Made by a program: the position numbers and the translations under genes. The notes under the pieces are model-generated. The model saw nothing but the letters and a program-made list of their open reading frames with translations. It searched no databases and was not told the DNA's origin. A DNA stretch of 64,000 bases from Paenibacillus validus NBRC 15382 (lineage in GTDB: Bacteria > Bacillota > Bacilli > Paenibacillales > NBRC-103111): assembly GCF_004000985.1 (NCBI RefSeq), contig NZ_BIMH01000015.1, positions 38,138 through 102,137 of the forward strand. The letters run 5' to 3'. Shown here piece after piece: positions 31,848 through 39,943 of the stretch. Every line of letters begins with the position of its first letter. The stretch's first letter is position 1.

Positions 31848-33076
31848 GACCGTACCGCGATTTAGCCCCGTCCCTACGCATGATTATGACGCCGGGACCG
31901 GTGGAGGTCGATCCGCGCGTGCTGCGTGCGATGTCCCTGCCCATTCTGGGACAGTTCGACCCGGAGTTTACCGAGATCATGAACGAAACGATGGGCATGC
32001 TGCAGAAGCTGTTCCAAACCGGCAACCGCTGGGCATACCCGATCGACGGCAGCTCCAGATCGGGCATCGAGGCGGTGCTGACCGGCCTGGTCGAACCGGG
32101 AGACCGTGTGCTGGTGCCGATCTACGGACGCTTCGGCCACCTGTTGGCCGAGATTGCGGAGCGCCTGGGCGCCGAAGTGTTGACGATGGAGCAGGAATGG
32201 GGCACGGTGTTCGAGCCGGAAGCCGTGATCCGGCGCATGCGCGAGACGCGGCCCTACCTGGTCGCGATGGTCCACGGCGAGACTTCGACAGGGAGAGTGC
32301 AACCGCTTTCAGAAGTTGGCCGGGCTTGCCGTGAGCTGGACGCGTTGTTCGTCGTCGATGCGGTGGCGACGATAGGCGGCATGGAGGTGCAGACGGATGC
32401 ATGGATGATCGATGCCGTCATTGGAGGGACGCAGAAGTGTTTGTCCGTCCCTTCCGGAATGGCGCCGGTTACCTACAACGACCGGGCCGAGGCCAAGCTG
32501 CACCGCCGCAAGCGCATTGAGCGCGGCCTCCGCGATTCCACGAACGCGCCGACGAACGAAGGGGCGTTCATTCGCAGCAATTATCTCGATCTCAGCCAGC
32601 TGCAGGATTATTGGAGCCCGAAGCGCCTTAATCATCATACGGAGGCGACTTCGATGCTGTACGCATTGCGCGAAGGGGTCAGGCTCGTGCTGGAGGAGGG
32701 GCTGCCCGAACGGTTCGCCCGCCACCGGCTGCACGGAGAAGCGCTGAGCGCAGGCCTCTCGGCCATGGGATTGGAGCTGTTCGGCGATCCGTCCTGCAAG
32801 CTGCCGATGGTCGCCTGCGTCAACATCCCCGAAGGTATAGACGGTGAATCGGTACGCCGTATGCTGCTGCATGATTTCAACATCGAGATCGCCAGCTCTT
32901 TCGGTCCGTTACAAGGACGCATTTGGCGCATCGGCACGATGGGCTACAGCGGCCGTAAGAGCAACGTGCTGCACACGCTGGGGGCGCTTGAAGCTTCGCT
33001 GCTCCGGCACGGCTTCGGGGCCGATGCGGGGGCCGCCGTCCAAACAGCGCTCGATGTATACGGGAGGGACGTCTAA
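31844..33076 (+). CDS. pucG: (S)-ureidoglycine--glyoxylate aminotransferase (PucG)
   Basis: The 410-aa fold-type I aminotransferase has the PLP Lys198 in GGTQKCLSVPSGMAPV, and MTPGPVEVDPRVLRAMSLPILGQFDPEF and PIDGSSRSGIEAVLTGL near the front. It resembles the alanine-glyoxylate aminotransferase-like PucG of B. subtilis, shown to convert S-ureidoglycine and glyoxylate to oxalurate and glycine. Its position after pucF fits that step. The stop overlaps the next start (TAATGA). Confidence 0.92.
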   Translation: MRPYRDLAPSLRMIMTPGPVEVDPRVLRAMSLPILGQFDPEFTEIMNETMGMLQKLFQTGNRWAYPIDGSSRSGIEAVLTGLVEPGDRVLVPIYGRFGHLLAEIAERLGAEVLTMEQEWGTVFEPEAVIRRMRETRPYLVAMVHGETSTGRVQPLSEVGRACRELDALFVVDAVATIGGMEVQTDAWMIDAVIGGTQKCLSVPSGMAPVTYNDRAEAKLHRRKRIERGLRDSTNAPTNEGAFIRSNYLDLSQLQDYWSPKRLNHHTEATSMLYALREGVRLVLEEGLPERFARHRLHGEALSAGLSAMGLELFGDPSCKLPMVACVNIPEGIDGESVRRMLLHDFNIEIASSFGPLQGRIWRIGTMGYSGRKSNVLHTLGALEASLLRHGFGADAGAAVQTALDVYGRDV

Positions 33077-34674
33077 TGAACAATGTGATGCCTATCGCTT
33101 ATCGCGGCATGATTGCGTCGCCGCATTATTTGGCCAGCTCGGTCGGAAACAGGATGCTGCAGCAGGGGGGCAACGCGTTTGACGCCGCAGTCGCCGTCAG
33201 CGCCGCGCTGGCGGCGGTTTATCCGCATATGACCGGGCTTGGCGGGGATGCGTTTTTTCTCGTATATGACGCCGCGCTCGGCAAGCTCCGCGGCTTCAAC
33301 GGCAGCGGCCGTTCGGGCCGTCGTGTAACGCCGGAGCTGTTCGCCCGCGAAGGGCTTGACGCGATTCCGAAGCGGGGCGTACGGAGCGCGATTACCGTCC
33401 CGGGTATGGTCGACGCGTGGTGGGAGGTTTGGTCCGCTTACGGCCGGTTGCCGTGGGAACAGCTGCTTGAGCCCGCCATCCGTTATACGGAAGAGGGCGT
33501 TCCCGTTTCGCGCGATTTGCACCGCTGGATCGTCAAGGATCAGCCGCTGCTGATGGAGCAAGAGATTCATGCGCGCACCTTCCTGCCTCACGGCGCGCCG
33601 CTTGCGATCGGCGAAAGGCTGGTGCAGCCCGAGCTGGCGGCGACGCTTAAGCGGGTCCGCGACGGAGGGCGGGAAGTCTTCTACGAAGGCGAGCTGATGC
33701 GGCGTATCGTGCAGGGCTTGCAGCGCGACGGCGGCTGGCTGGAGGAAGAAGATTTCCGCTTGCACCGGGGCGAATGGACCGATCCGATTTCGACGACGTA
33801 CCGCAGCCGGACAGTCGTTCAGATGCCGCCCAACTCGCAAGGCTTTTCCGTGCTGCAAATGCTGAATATGCTGGAGAACGAAGAGCTTGACCGCGTGCCC
33901 CGGCATTCCGCCGATTTTTATCACCTCGCCGCCGAGGTTGTCAAACAAGCGTTCCGCGACCGGGACGCGTATTTAACCGATCCGCGCTTCTCGCCGATTC
34001 CGCTCGAACGGCTTTTATCCAAGGAGCATGCCCGCGCGCAGTACCTCAGCATTCGCATGGCTTGGCCGGACGGGGTTTCGTTCGCCTCGAAGGCGATGGG
34101 TCAAGATACCGCTTACGCTGCGGCCGTCGATGAGGAGGGAAACGCGGTTTCGTTCATCCAGAGCCTGTATTTCGATTTCGGCAGCGTCTATACGCCGGGG
34201 GATACCGGAATCATGCTGCAAAATCGCGGCTCGTTCTTCTCGCTCGATCCGAACGAGGTCAACGTGCTCGCCCCGGGCAAACGCACGTTCCATACGCTCA
34301 TGCCGGGCATGGTGCTGGAGGGCGGCAAGCCGTGCCTGCTGGTCGGCACGCAGGGCGGGGAAGGCCAGCCGCAGACGCAGCTTTCGCTGTTGACCGGCGT
34401 CCTCGACTACGGGTGCAGCGTGCAGGAAGCGATCGCGCTGCCGCGCTGGGTATACGGCCGTACTTGGGGGGACGACAGCGACCTGTTGAGAATGGAAAAC
34501 CGCGGCCTTGATCAAGCGGCGATCCGCGACCTTCAAGCCCGCGGGCATCGGGTGGAGCTGCTTGGGCCTTGGGACCCGGTCGTCGGGCAGGCTCAAGCCA
34601 TTAAGATTCACCCGGACGGCAGCTTCAGCGGCGCCGCCGATCCTCGCGGGGACGGCCTGGCGATAGGATGGTGA
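33076..34674 (+). CDS. hpxW: Gamma-glutamyltransferase-family Ntn hydrolase, HpxW-like (oxamate amidohydrolase candidate)
   Basis: The 532-aa protein has the GGT-family front (GGNAFDAAVAVSAALAAVYPHMTGLGGDAFFLVYD) and the autocleavage site QDTAYAAAV with the presumed nucleophile Thr345. C-terminal features are FIQSLYFDFGSVYTPGDTGIMLQNRG and GTQGGEGQPQTQLSLL. These, the lack of a signal peptide and the purine context resemble Klebsiella HpxW, which hydrolyses oxamate to oxalate and ammonia, more than secreted glutathione-cleaving GGTs. YwrD-type GGTs are the alternative. If right, oxalurate from PucG is further split to oxamate. No carbamoyltransferase for that step is in the window. Confidence 0.7.
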   Translation: MNNVMPIAYRGMIASPHYLASSVGNRMLQQGGNAFDAAVAVSAALAAVYPHMTGLGGDAFFLVYDAALGKLRGFNGSGRSGRRVTPELFAREGLDAIPKRGVRSAITVPGMVDAWWEVWSAYGRLPWEQLLEPAIRYTEEGVPVSRDLHRWIVKDQPLLMEQEIHARTFLPHGAPLAIGERLVQPELAATLKRVRDGGREVFYEGELMRRIVQGLQRDGGWLEEEDFRLHRGEWTDPISTTYRSRTVVQMPPNSQGFSVLQMLNMLENEELDRVPRHSADFYHLAAEVVKQAFRDRDAYLTDPRFSPIPLERLLSKEHARAQYLSIRMAWPDGVSFASKAMGQDTAYAAAVDEEGNAVSFIQSLYFDFGSVYTPGDTGIMLQNRGSFFSLDPNEVNVLAPGKRTFHTLMPGMVLEGGKPCLLVGTQGGEGQPQTQLSLLTGVLDYGCSVQEAIALPRWVYGRTWGDDSDLLRMENRGLDQAAIRDLQARGHRVELLGPWDPVVGQAQAIKIHPDGSFSGAADPRGDGLAIGW

Positions 34675-34681
34675 GCTAGCG

Positions 34682-35251
34682 ATGTGGACGGCAATGCTGG
34701 CGAAGCTGTGGCATTTGTTCATCGCCTTCGGTACGGCTACCCTGCTCGGTTATGGCGGAGGACCGGCGATCATTCCGATCTATGAGCATCAGGTCGTCAA
34801 TAAATACGGGTGGATGGACACAGCCGAATTTGGCCGTTCGCTGGCTTTCGGCAATGCGCTGCCAGGGCCGATCGCCACCAAGCTGGCGGCGTACATCGGC
34901 TATAAAGTAGCCGGCTGGCCGGGCTCCATGGTGGCGCTCGTCGCCGTCGTTATGCCGACTGCGCTGATGATGATCGCCTTGGCCGGCGTCATGATCAAGC
35001 TCGAGCATAACCCTTATATCAAAGGGATGATCCGCGGCATTCAGCCGGTTATTTTCGTCATGATGGCGATGCTGGCTTACGATTTTGCCAAGTATGCGTT
35101 CGGGCAGACGGACGGTTCGGGGCCGCTGACCTTTCTTCCTTTTATCATCGCCTGCGTGTTCTTCGTGATGGTGCAATACTTGCAGCTGAATGCCGTTTGG
35201 GGGATCGTGATGGCGCTGGTCGTCGGGGCGTTTTTTCTGCGGGGGTCTTGA
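34682..35251 (+). CDS. CHR-family (chromate transporter-like) single-domain membrane protein
   Basis: The 189-aa protein has five to six hydrophobic helices and one CHR domain: GYGGGPAIIPIYEHQVV near residue 22 and FGNALPGPIATKLAAYIGY near residue 55 are the family motifs. Short CHR proteins normally occur as adjacent pairs of opposite topology; only one is present here, so it may form a homodimer. It starts seven bases after the hpxW-like stop and is followed by a terminator, so it is the last gene of the purine operon. That context suggests export of an anionic end product rather than chromate (inference). Confidence 0.85.
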   Translation: MWTAMLAKLWHLFIAFGTATLLGYGGGPAIIPIYEHQVVNKYGWMDTAEFGRSLAFGNALPGPIATKLAAYIGYKVAGWPGSMVALVAVVMPTALMMIALAGVMIKLEHNPYIKGMIRGIQPVIFVMMAMLAYDFAKYAFGQTDGSGPLTFLPFIIACVFFVMVQYLQLNAVWGIVMALVVGAFFLRGS

Positions 35252-35284
35252 AGCTGCGTATAGAGCCAGGGATGGCGATTAGTG

Positions 35285-35311
35285 AGCTCCCGGATTCCGG
35301 GGGCTTTTTTT
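35285..35311 (+). terminator. Terminator at the end of the purine locus
   Basis: AGCTCCCGG, three-base loop, CCGGGGGCT (one G-U pair) followed by seven T. It lies 34 bases after the CHR gene. Confidence 0.9.
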
Positions 35312-35517
35312 GCTGCGCGTGCATTGCTGTATACGGGGAAAATCGGAGGCGAACCGGCAGCCTTGGGAGCGTACACCGAGAGCGAGCCAGTGGTTGCGAG
35401 CATATGCGTAAGCCTGGAGCTTGCCCGCAGGCGCGCGCGATCTTTTAGCTGTTTGAAGGCGGCTCGTCCGATGATATGATGGGATTGAGCATGAAAGAGG
35501 AAATGAAGGGGATGGTG

Positions 35518-35832
35518 ATGGGGTCGATGTTTGAGCATCTTGTTTCTTTTCAATTTAACGAGAAGTATAGTCCGGAGCTTGAGAAGCAGCTGCTTGAAGT
35601 CTTGTTGTCCTTTAAAGACCGGATTCCCGGCATTGTCGATTTGACGGCCGGCGTGAATGTGACGGAAGAAACGGAGCATATGCACGGTTACACGCTGGGA
35701 CTTCGCGTCACGTTTGAAGATCGCGAGGCGCTTCGTCGATATGGGCCGCACCCGGTGCACCAGCAATTCGTACAATTGTTGGACGGGATCGTCGAGAACG
35801 TCATTGTGATCGATTATCCGGTGATGAAATAA
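35518..35832 (+). CDS. Dabb (stress-responsive A/B barrel) protein 1
   Basis: Several in-frame ATGs exist; the one with AAGGGG six bases upstream gives 104 aa starting MGSMFEHLVSFQF. The core is a Dabb ferredoxin-like barrel: HLVSFQFNEKYSP, RIPGIVDLTAGVNVTEE, and RVTFEDREALRRYGPHPVHQQFVQ. Such proteins are small cytoplasmic dimers; some act as oxygenases or cyclases, most are of unknown function. A paralogue lies at 39582-39875. The region 35312-35517 before it shows no gene. A strong terminator follows. Confidence 0.8.
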   Translation: MGSMFEHLVSFQFNEKYSPELEKQLLEVLLSFKDRIPGIVDLTAGVNVTEETEHMHGYTLGLRVTFEDREALRRYGPHPVHQQFVQLLDGIVENVIVIDYPVMK

Positions 35833-35925
35833 CAGGAGAAGCCGAATCGAATGGAGACAGGCATAGGGGCGATTGTGGGCATTATTAGGGAGATCATTTT
35901 GCGGCCAAGAGCAGTCGACAAAAAC

Positions 35926-35961
35926 GGAAGGCCCGGGGTGCGGTGGCACCTCGGGCCTTCC
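35926..35961. terminator. Intrinsic terminator
   Basis: A 16-bp stem (GGAAGGCCCGGGGTGC, loop GGT, complement with one G-U pair) is flanked by AAAAC and CTAATTT. It ends the Dabb gene and may also serve the convergent SEC-C gene. Confidence 0.85.
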
Positions 35962-36057
35962 TAATTTCGGGACGCAAGCTAACCTTGCTTCTGCCAATGC
36001 ATGGAGCAGCTCTCTTTCGTGCTTCCCGCAGCGTAGCTTGAGCCTGCTTCCGCTTGC

Positions 36058-36588
36058 TTAAGCCAGCCTCGGTTCGCTTACCGAGCTGTACCCGGCTGCA
36101 TGCTCCTGAACAAATTCGACCAGCTCTTGATACTTCTTCCCGACGGTCGATGCGGATACAAGATATTTCTGAGCCAGGTTGTTTTGGGTGGTCGGCTGTC
36201 CGAAGGCTTCGGAGATCATATACTCCAAAGCAGCGCAGAAAGCGCCAACTTTACGAATGACAGGCTTGCGCAGGGTGGAGAACTTGTTCCACGTCGAAAC
36301 GGCCTCCAGCACGTGCTCCGGCTCATAAGAGGGCTCCATCTGCTGAATCAGATGGTCTGCAAGCTGCGAATACATTTCGTTGCCCCAATTCATTTCCGTA
36401 AAGGCCAGTCTCCTTACCTCGCCTATCGTTATGGCATCACCGCCGCCCGTGTTTGCCGGCGTGGCTATTGCTGCTTCTGCCGGACGCAGTTGCCTTTGTT
36501 CCCCGGTTTTGTCCGCCTCGAGACAACACTTTTTATACTTTTTTCCGCTGCCGCAATGGCATCGATCGTTTCTGCCTAACTTTAACAC
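36058..36588 (-). CDS. SEC-C zinc-motif protein with a C-terminal helix-turn-helix-like segment
   Basis: A GTG start seven bases after TAGGAGG gives 176 aa. Residues 1-25 hold the SEC-C motif (RNDRCHCGSGKKYKKCC, pattern C-x-C-x8-C-C), known from SecA and YecA to bind zinc. A low-complexity linker (about 30-55) follows, then an all-helical domain. The last part, TTQNNLAQKYLVSASTVGKKYQELVEF, looks like a helix-turn-helix of the cyclin/TFIIB kind. I do not know the function; nucleic-acid or ribosome binding is a guess from the motif. The gene is alone. Confidence 0.75.
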   Translation of the reverse strand: MLKLGRNDRCHCGSGKKYKKCCLEADKTGEQRQLRPAEAAIATPANTGGGDAITIGEVRRLAFTEMNWGNEMYSQLADHLIQQMEPSYEPEHVLEAVSTWNKFSTLRKPVIRKVGAFCAALEYMISEAFGQPTTQNNLAQKYLVSASTVGKKYQELVEFVQEHAAGYSSVSEPRLA

Positions 36589-36923
36589 CTGTTTTCCTCC
36601 TAAAATGCTGTTTATGGACAATCGCATCTCTACATTCTAGCATATCTTTTTTTTATTATGAAAAGGATAGATTTACCCTTGGCCGGTAACGGGGTACGAG
36701 ACGTGCAAATTTTTATTTTCCGCTGCCTCCCTATATACTAAAATAAGGTAACGTGTATCGCTCGCCGGATGCAAGAAGGTCAAGCCTGCCGGAAGCAGGG
36801 TTATACCGAATCGTTATCGGGCAAAATCGAATGGACGGACGAAAGCGATACGTTAACCCTATAATGATACCATCAACAGGATAGGATCCTTACGATCATA
36901 ACTTACTTTCCAGGAGGGTTATC
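36589..36923 (+). other. Intergenic region upstream of pncA
   Basis: No gene is seen. The left part is the upstream region of the SEC-C gene. A possible -10 TATACT lies at 36734-36739. From 36745 to 36860 the sequence can fold into one large structure (separate entry). AGGAGGG precedes pncA. Confidence 0.55.
36747..36858 (+). promoter_or_regulatory. Candidate structured leader RNA of pncA-pncB
   Basis: GGTAACGTGTATCGCT (36747-36762) can pair with AGCGATACGTTAACC (36844-36858). The stem has 14 bp, broken by a two-base bulge on one side and one base on the other. Inside are hairpins CCTGC-N5-GCAGG (36785-36799) and CCGA-N7-TCGG (36806-36820). The layout (long closing stem, two inner hairpins, ~65 nt before the start codon) resembles a riboswitch or protein-binding leader. 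I could not match it to a known class. A TATAAT-like word overlaps the 3' arm (36860-36865), so it could alternatively be an operator-promoter region. Confidence 0.4.
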
Positions 36924-37481
36924 ATGAAAGCTTTAATTGTTATCGATTATACGGTCGATTTCGTAGTCGGGAAGCTGCCTTGCGGACAGCCGGGCATCGA
37001 TATCGAGGAACGGATCGCGGAACTTGCGCGCGAATTCGCGGAGCAAGGCGCATTCACCGTCATGGCGGTGGATCTGCACGAGGAGAACGACCGGTTTCAC
37101 CCCGAGCATAAGCTGTTCCCGCCGCACAATATTCGCGGTACCGAAGGGCGCAAGCTGTACGGTCGGCTTGAACAAGTCTACGAGGCGCAGCGCGGCCGCA
37201 TGGATTGGATGGACAAAACGCGTTACAGTGCGTTTTGCGGTACCGACCTCGAGCTGAAGCTTCACGCGCGGGGTGTTCAAGAGGTGCATTTGGTCGGCGT
37301 CTGCACCGACATCTGTGTGCTTCATACGGCTGTCGACGCTTACAATAAAGGCTTTGATCTCGTCGTGCATGAGGATGCGGTGGCTTCGTTCAATCCGCAG
37401 GGGCACGACTGGGCGCTCCGGCATTTTCAGAACACGCTTGGCGCGAAGATTGTTCGCGGCGGGGAGACGGTTACGTTATAG
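36924..37481 (+). CDS. pncA: Nicotinamidase
   Basis: The 185-aa isochorismatase-fold protein closely follows B. subtilis PncA (YueJ): IDYTVDF with catalytic Asp8, KLFPPHNIRGTEG, KTRYSAFCGTDLELKL with the catalytic Lys, and GVCTDICVLHTAVDAYNKG with the nucleophilic second Cys. It deaminates nicotinamide to nicotinate in NAD salvage. Start has CAGGAGGG upstream. pncB starts 25 bp after its stop, so the two form an operon behind the foldable leader. Confidence 0.94.
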   Translation: MKALIVIDYTVDFVVGKLPCGQPGIDIEERIAELAREFAEQGAFTVMAVDLHEENDRFHPEHKLFPPHNIRGTEGRKLYGRLEQVYEAQRGRMDWMDKTRYSAFCGTDLELKLHARGVQEVHLVGVCTDICVLHTAVDAYNKGFDLVVHEDAVASFNPQGHDWALRHFQNTLGAKIVRGGETVTL

Positions 37482-37506
37482 AGGCAAGGACATGGAGGGA
37501 AGGCAG

Positions 37507-38949
37507 ATGAATGAGGAGCAGTTGATCCTGCATACGGATAAATATCAAATCAACATGATGTATGCGCATTGGGTACAGGGTTCGCAGAATGAGAAGGCCG
37601 TCTTTGAAATCTACTTCCGCAAGCTGCCGTTCGGCAACGGCTTCGCCGTCTTCGCGGGGTTGGAGCGGGTGGTGCGGTATATGCGAAACCTGCGGTTCGG
37701 CGAGGAGGAGCTCGCTTACCTGCGCACGCAGGAGGAGAATTACCCGGAAGCGTTCCTGCAGGCGCTGCGCGACTTCCGTTTCACCGGCAGTCTGTACGCC
37801 GCCCCGGAAGGAACGCTCGTATTCGCGAACGAGCCGCTCGTACGTGTGGAGGCGCGCATATTCGAAGCGCAGCTGATCGAGACGGCGCTGCTCAACTTCG
37901 TGAACTACCAGACGCTGGTCGCGACGAAGGCTGCCCGGGTCAAGCAGGTCGCAGGCGAGGACGGGCTAATGGAGTTCGGCACGAGGCGCGCGCAGGAAGC
38001 CGATGCCGCTGTCTGGGGAGCGCGGGCGGCGTATATCGCCGGGTTCGATGGAACGTCGAACGTGAGAGCGGGCATGCTCTTCGGCATCCCGGCCAAGGGC
38101 ACGCATGCGCATTCGTGGGTGCAGGGGCACGAGTCGGAGGACGAAGCGTTCCGCAAGTTCGCTGAAGCGCTGCCCGATCACGTGACGCTGCTCGTCGATA
38201 CGTACGATACGTTGAAGAGCGGCGTGCCGAACGCGATCCGCACAGCCCGGGCGCTTGAAGCGCAGGGCAAGCGGATGCAGGCGATCCGGCTGGACAGCGG
38301 CGACCTGGCCTACTTATCGAAGACGGCTCGGGAGATGCTGGACGAAGCGGGACTGTCCTACGTCCGGATTGTGGCGTCCAACGACCTGGACGAGAGCATC
38401 ATCTTCAACCTGAAAGCGCAGGGGGCCCGCATCGATACGTGGGGCGTAGGCACGCAGCTTATTACGGCCGCCGATCAACCGTCGCTCGGCGGCGTATATA
38501 AGCTGGTCGCCCGGGAGCGCGATGGGGAGCTCGTGCCCGTCATCAAAATTTCCGGGAATCCGGAGAAGGTGACCACCCCCGGCCTAAAGGAGGCGTACCG
38601 CCTGATCAACAGAAGCACGGGGAAAGCGGAGGCCGACTACATTGCGCTGCGGCATGAGCAGGACGTCCGGCAGGGCGAGCGCATCAAGCTGTTCGACCCG
38701 GTGCATCCGTACATCTACAAGTATCTGGACGATTACGAGGCGATTCCGCTGCTGCAGCCCATCTTCGTGAATGGCGAGCAGGTCTACGCGCTGCCCTCGC
38801 TGGGTGAGATCCGCCGCTATCATCGAGAGCAGCTTACGCTGTTCTGGCCGGAATATTTGCGCAAGCTGCATCCGGAAGCGTACCCGGTCGATCTCAGCAC
38901 GGAGCTGTGGGAGCTGAAGATGGAGATGATCGCCAAGTTCCGGTATTAA
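37507..38949 (+). CDS. pncB: Nicotinate phosphoribosyltransferase
   Basis: The ATG eight bases after GGAGG gives 480 aa. It starts LHTDKYQINMMYAHWVQG, typical of the YueK/PncB group. FGTRRAQEADAAVWGARAAYIAGFDGTSN and THAHSWVQ (the His of the active site), LLVDTYDTLKSGVPNAI and AIRLDSGDLAYLSK are family segments. It makes nicotinate mononucleotide from nicotinate and PRPP (ATP-stimulated), the step after PncA. Normal length; no anomalies seen. Confidence 0.95.
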   Translation: MNEEQLILHTDKYQINMMYAHWVQGSQNEKAVFEIYFRKLPFGNGFAVFAGLERVVRYMRNLRFGEEELAYLRTQEENYPEAFLQALRDFRFTGSLYAAPEGTLVFANEPLVRVEARIFEAQLIETALLNFVNYQTLVATKAARVKQVAGEDGLMEFGTRRAQEADAAVWGARAAYIAGFDGTSNVRAGMLFGIPAKGTHAHSWVQGHESEDEAFRKFAEALPDHVTLLVDTYDTLKSGVPNAIRTARALEAQGKRMQAIRLDSGDLAYLSKTAREMLDEAGLSYVRIVASNDLDESIIFNLKAQGARIDTWGVGTQLITAADQPSLGGVYKLVARERDGELVPVIKISGNPEKVTTPGLKEAYRLINRSTGKAEADYIALRHEQDVRQGERIKLFDPVHPYIYKYLDDYEAIPLLQPIFVNGEQVYALPSLGEIRRYHREQLTLFWPEYLRKLHPEAYPVDLSTELWELKMEMIAKFRY

Positions 38950-38994
38950 GTTTTCCCCGAAAGTGGACCTTCCCCTGGAAAGGAACGTGTGCCG

Positions 38995-39402
38995 ATGACC
39001 TCTGTTCAAAAAACAAAAACAATCAGCGTTACCGTAGATCGAGGACCCGGGGAGGTTTACGAATTTATAGCCAACCCGGAGCATCTGCCGCAATGGGCTC
39101 CGGGATTTTGCCGGTCGGTAAGGCGGGCAGAGGAGGAGTGGATCGCAGAAACGCCGGACGGCCCGATGACGATTCGTTTCGTCCCGGGCAACGAGTTTGG
39201 CGTGTTGGATCATTACGTCAGCCCGGCGCCGGGACAGCTGATTCTGAATCCGATGCGCGTTATTCCCAACGGGCCCGGGTGCGAGGTCTTGTTTACTGTG
39301 TTCCAGCAGCCCGGCATGTCGGATGAGCAGTTTACAACCGATATACGTTTGGTGGAAAACGATTTGCAGACCTTGAAGGGCGTGCTGGAACGTTTGCTGT
39401 AA
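38995..39402 (+). CDS. SRPBCC-family (polyketide cyclase/START-like) protein
   Basis: The ATG with AAAGGA ten bases upstream gives 135 aa (a GTG two codons earlier is possible). KTISVTVDRGPGEVYEFIANPEHLPQWAPGFC is the classic opening of SRPBCC lipid- or ligand-binding barrels, and a C-terminal helix (DEQFTTDIRLVENDLQTLKGVLERL) closes the pocket. The ligand is unknown. It lies 45 bp after pncB and may be read from the same transcript, but a link to NAD metabolism is not evident. Confidence 0.78.
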   Translation: MTSVQKTKTISVTVDRGPGEVYEFIANPEHLPQWAPGFCRSVRRAEEEWIAETPDGPMTIRFVPGNEFGVLDHYVSPAPGQLILNPMRVIPNGPGCEVLFTVFQQPGMSDEQFTTDIRLVENDLQTLKGVLERLL

Positions 39403-39462
39403 CAGGAAACATTGGCAGGCACCGCCAACGCCTTCTCTCTCCACCTTTCTAACGCCGCACAT

Positions 39463-39504
39463 CCTCATGACTCGCAGGCTTGATACAAGCTGCGAGTCAT
39501 GAGG
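39463..39504 (+). terminator. Long hairpin after the SRPBCC gene
   Basis: CCTCATGACTCGCAG ... CTGCGAGTCATGAGG (15-bp arms, further paired through GCTTG/CAAGC with a one-base bulge), followed by TTTGGTTGGTTTT. It is a probable terminator. Confidence 0.75.
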
Positions 39505-39581
39505 TTTGGTTGGTTTTGATAACCGGACATGATATAGTAGAGTGAACGAAAAATCAATGATGTAAGGGGCCTGTGCACTCC

Positions 39582-39875
39582 ATGATCGATCATATTGTTC
39601 TTGTTAAATTCAGTGAATCTACGACCCAGGAGCAGTTGACCGAGGTTGTGGAACGGTTCAAAGCGCTGCGGAGTCATCTGACGGGAATCGTCGATCTTCA
39701 AGCAGGCCTGAATTTCTCGGAGAAAAATCAAGGCTATCAAGTCGTGTTGTCGGTTCGCTTCGAAGACCGTGCCGCGCTCGAAGCCTATGGGCCGAACCCG
39801 GAGCATCAAGCGGTCGCCGCTTATATTCGGGAAGTCGGACGCGTGGATAGTATCGTGGTTGATATTGAAGTTTAA
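39582..39875 (+). CDS. Dabb (stress-responsive A/B barrel) protein 2
   Basis: Starting at the ATG (a GTG three codons earlier is closer to AAGGGG and is the alternative), the protein is 97 aa: MIDHIVLVKFSEST, LTGIVDLQAGLNFSEK, RFEDRAALEAYGPNPEHQAV. It has the same layout as the Dabb protein at 35518-35832, with the shared IVDL.AG.N.(S/T)E and GP.P.HQ segments, so the two look like paralogues. Function unknown. It ends in a near-ideal terminator. Confidence 0.82.
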   Translation: MIDHIVLVKFSESTTQEQLTEVVERFKALRSHLTGIVDLQAGLNFSEKNQGYQVVLSVRFEDRAALEAYGPNPEHQAVAAYIREVGRVDSIVVDIEV

Positions 39876-39879
39876 ACAT

Positions 39880-39920
39880 GCGAAAGAAGCCGGCTGCCGC
39901 GAGCAGCCGGCTTCTTTCGC
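39880..39920. terminator. Strong intrinsic terminator
   Basis: GCGAAAGAAGCCGGCTGC, loop CGCGA, exact complement: 18-bp stem. It separates the Dabb gene from the convergent SDR gene. Confidence 0.92.
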
Positions 39921-39943
39921 TTGAAAGGCGGAACTCTGCGGTG

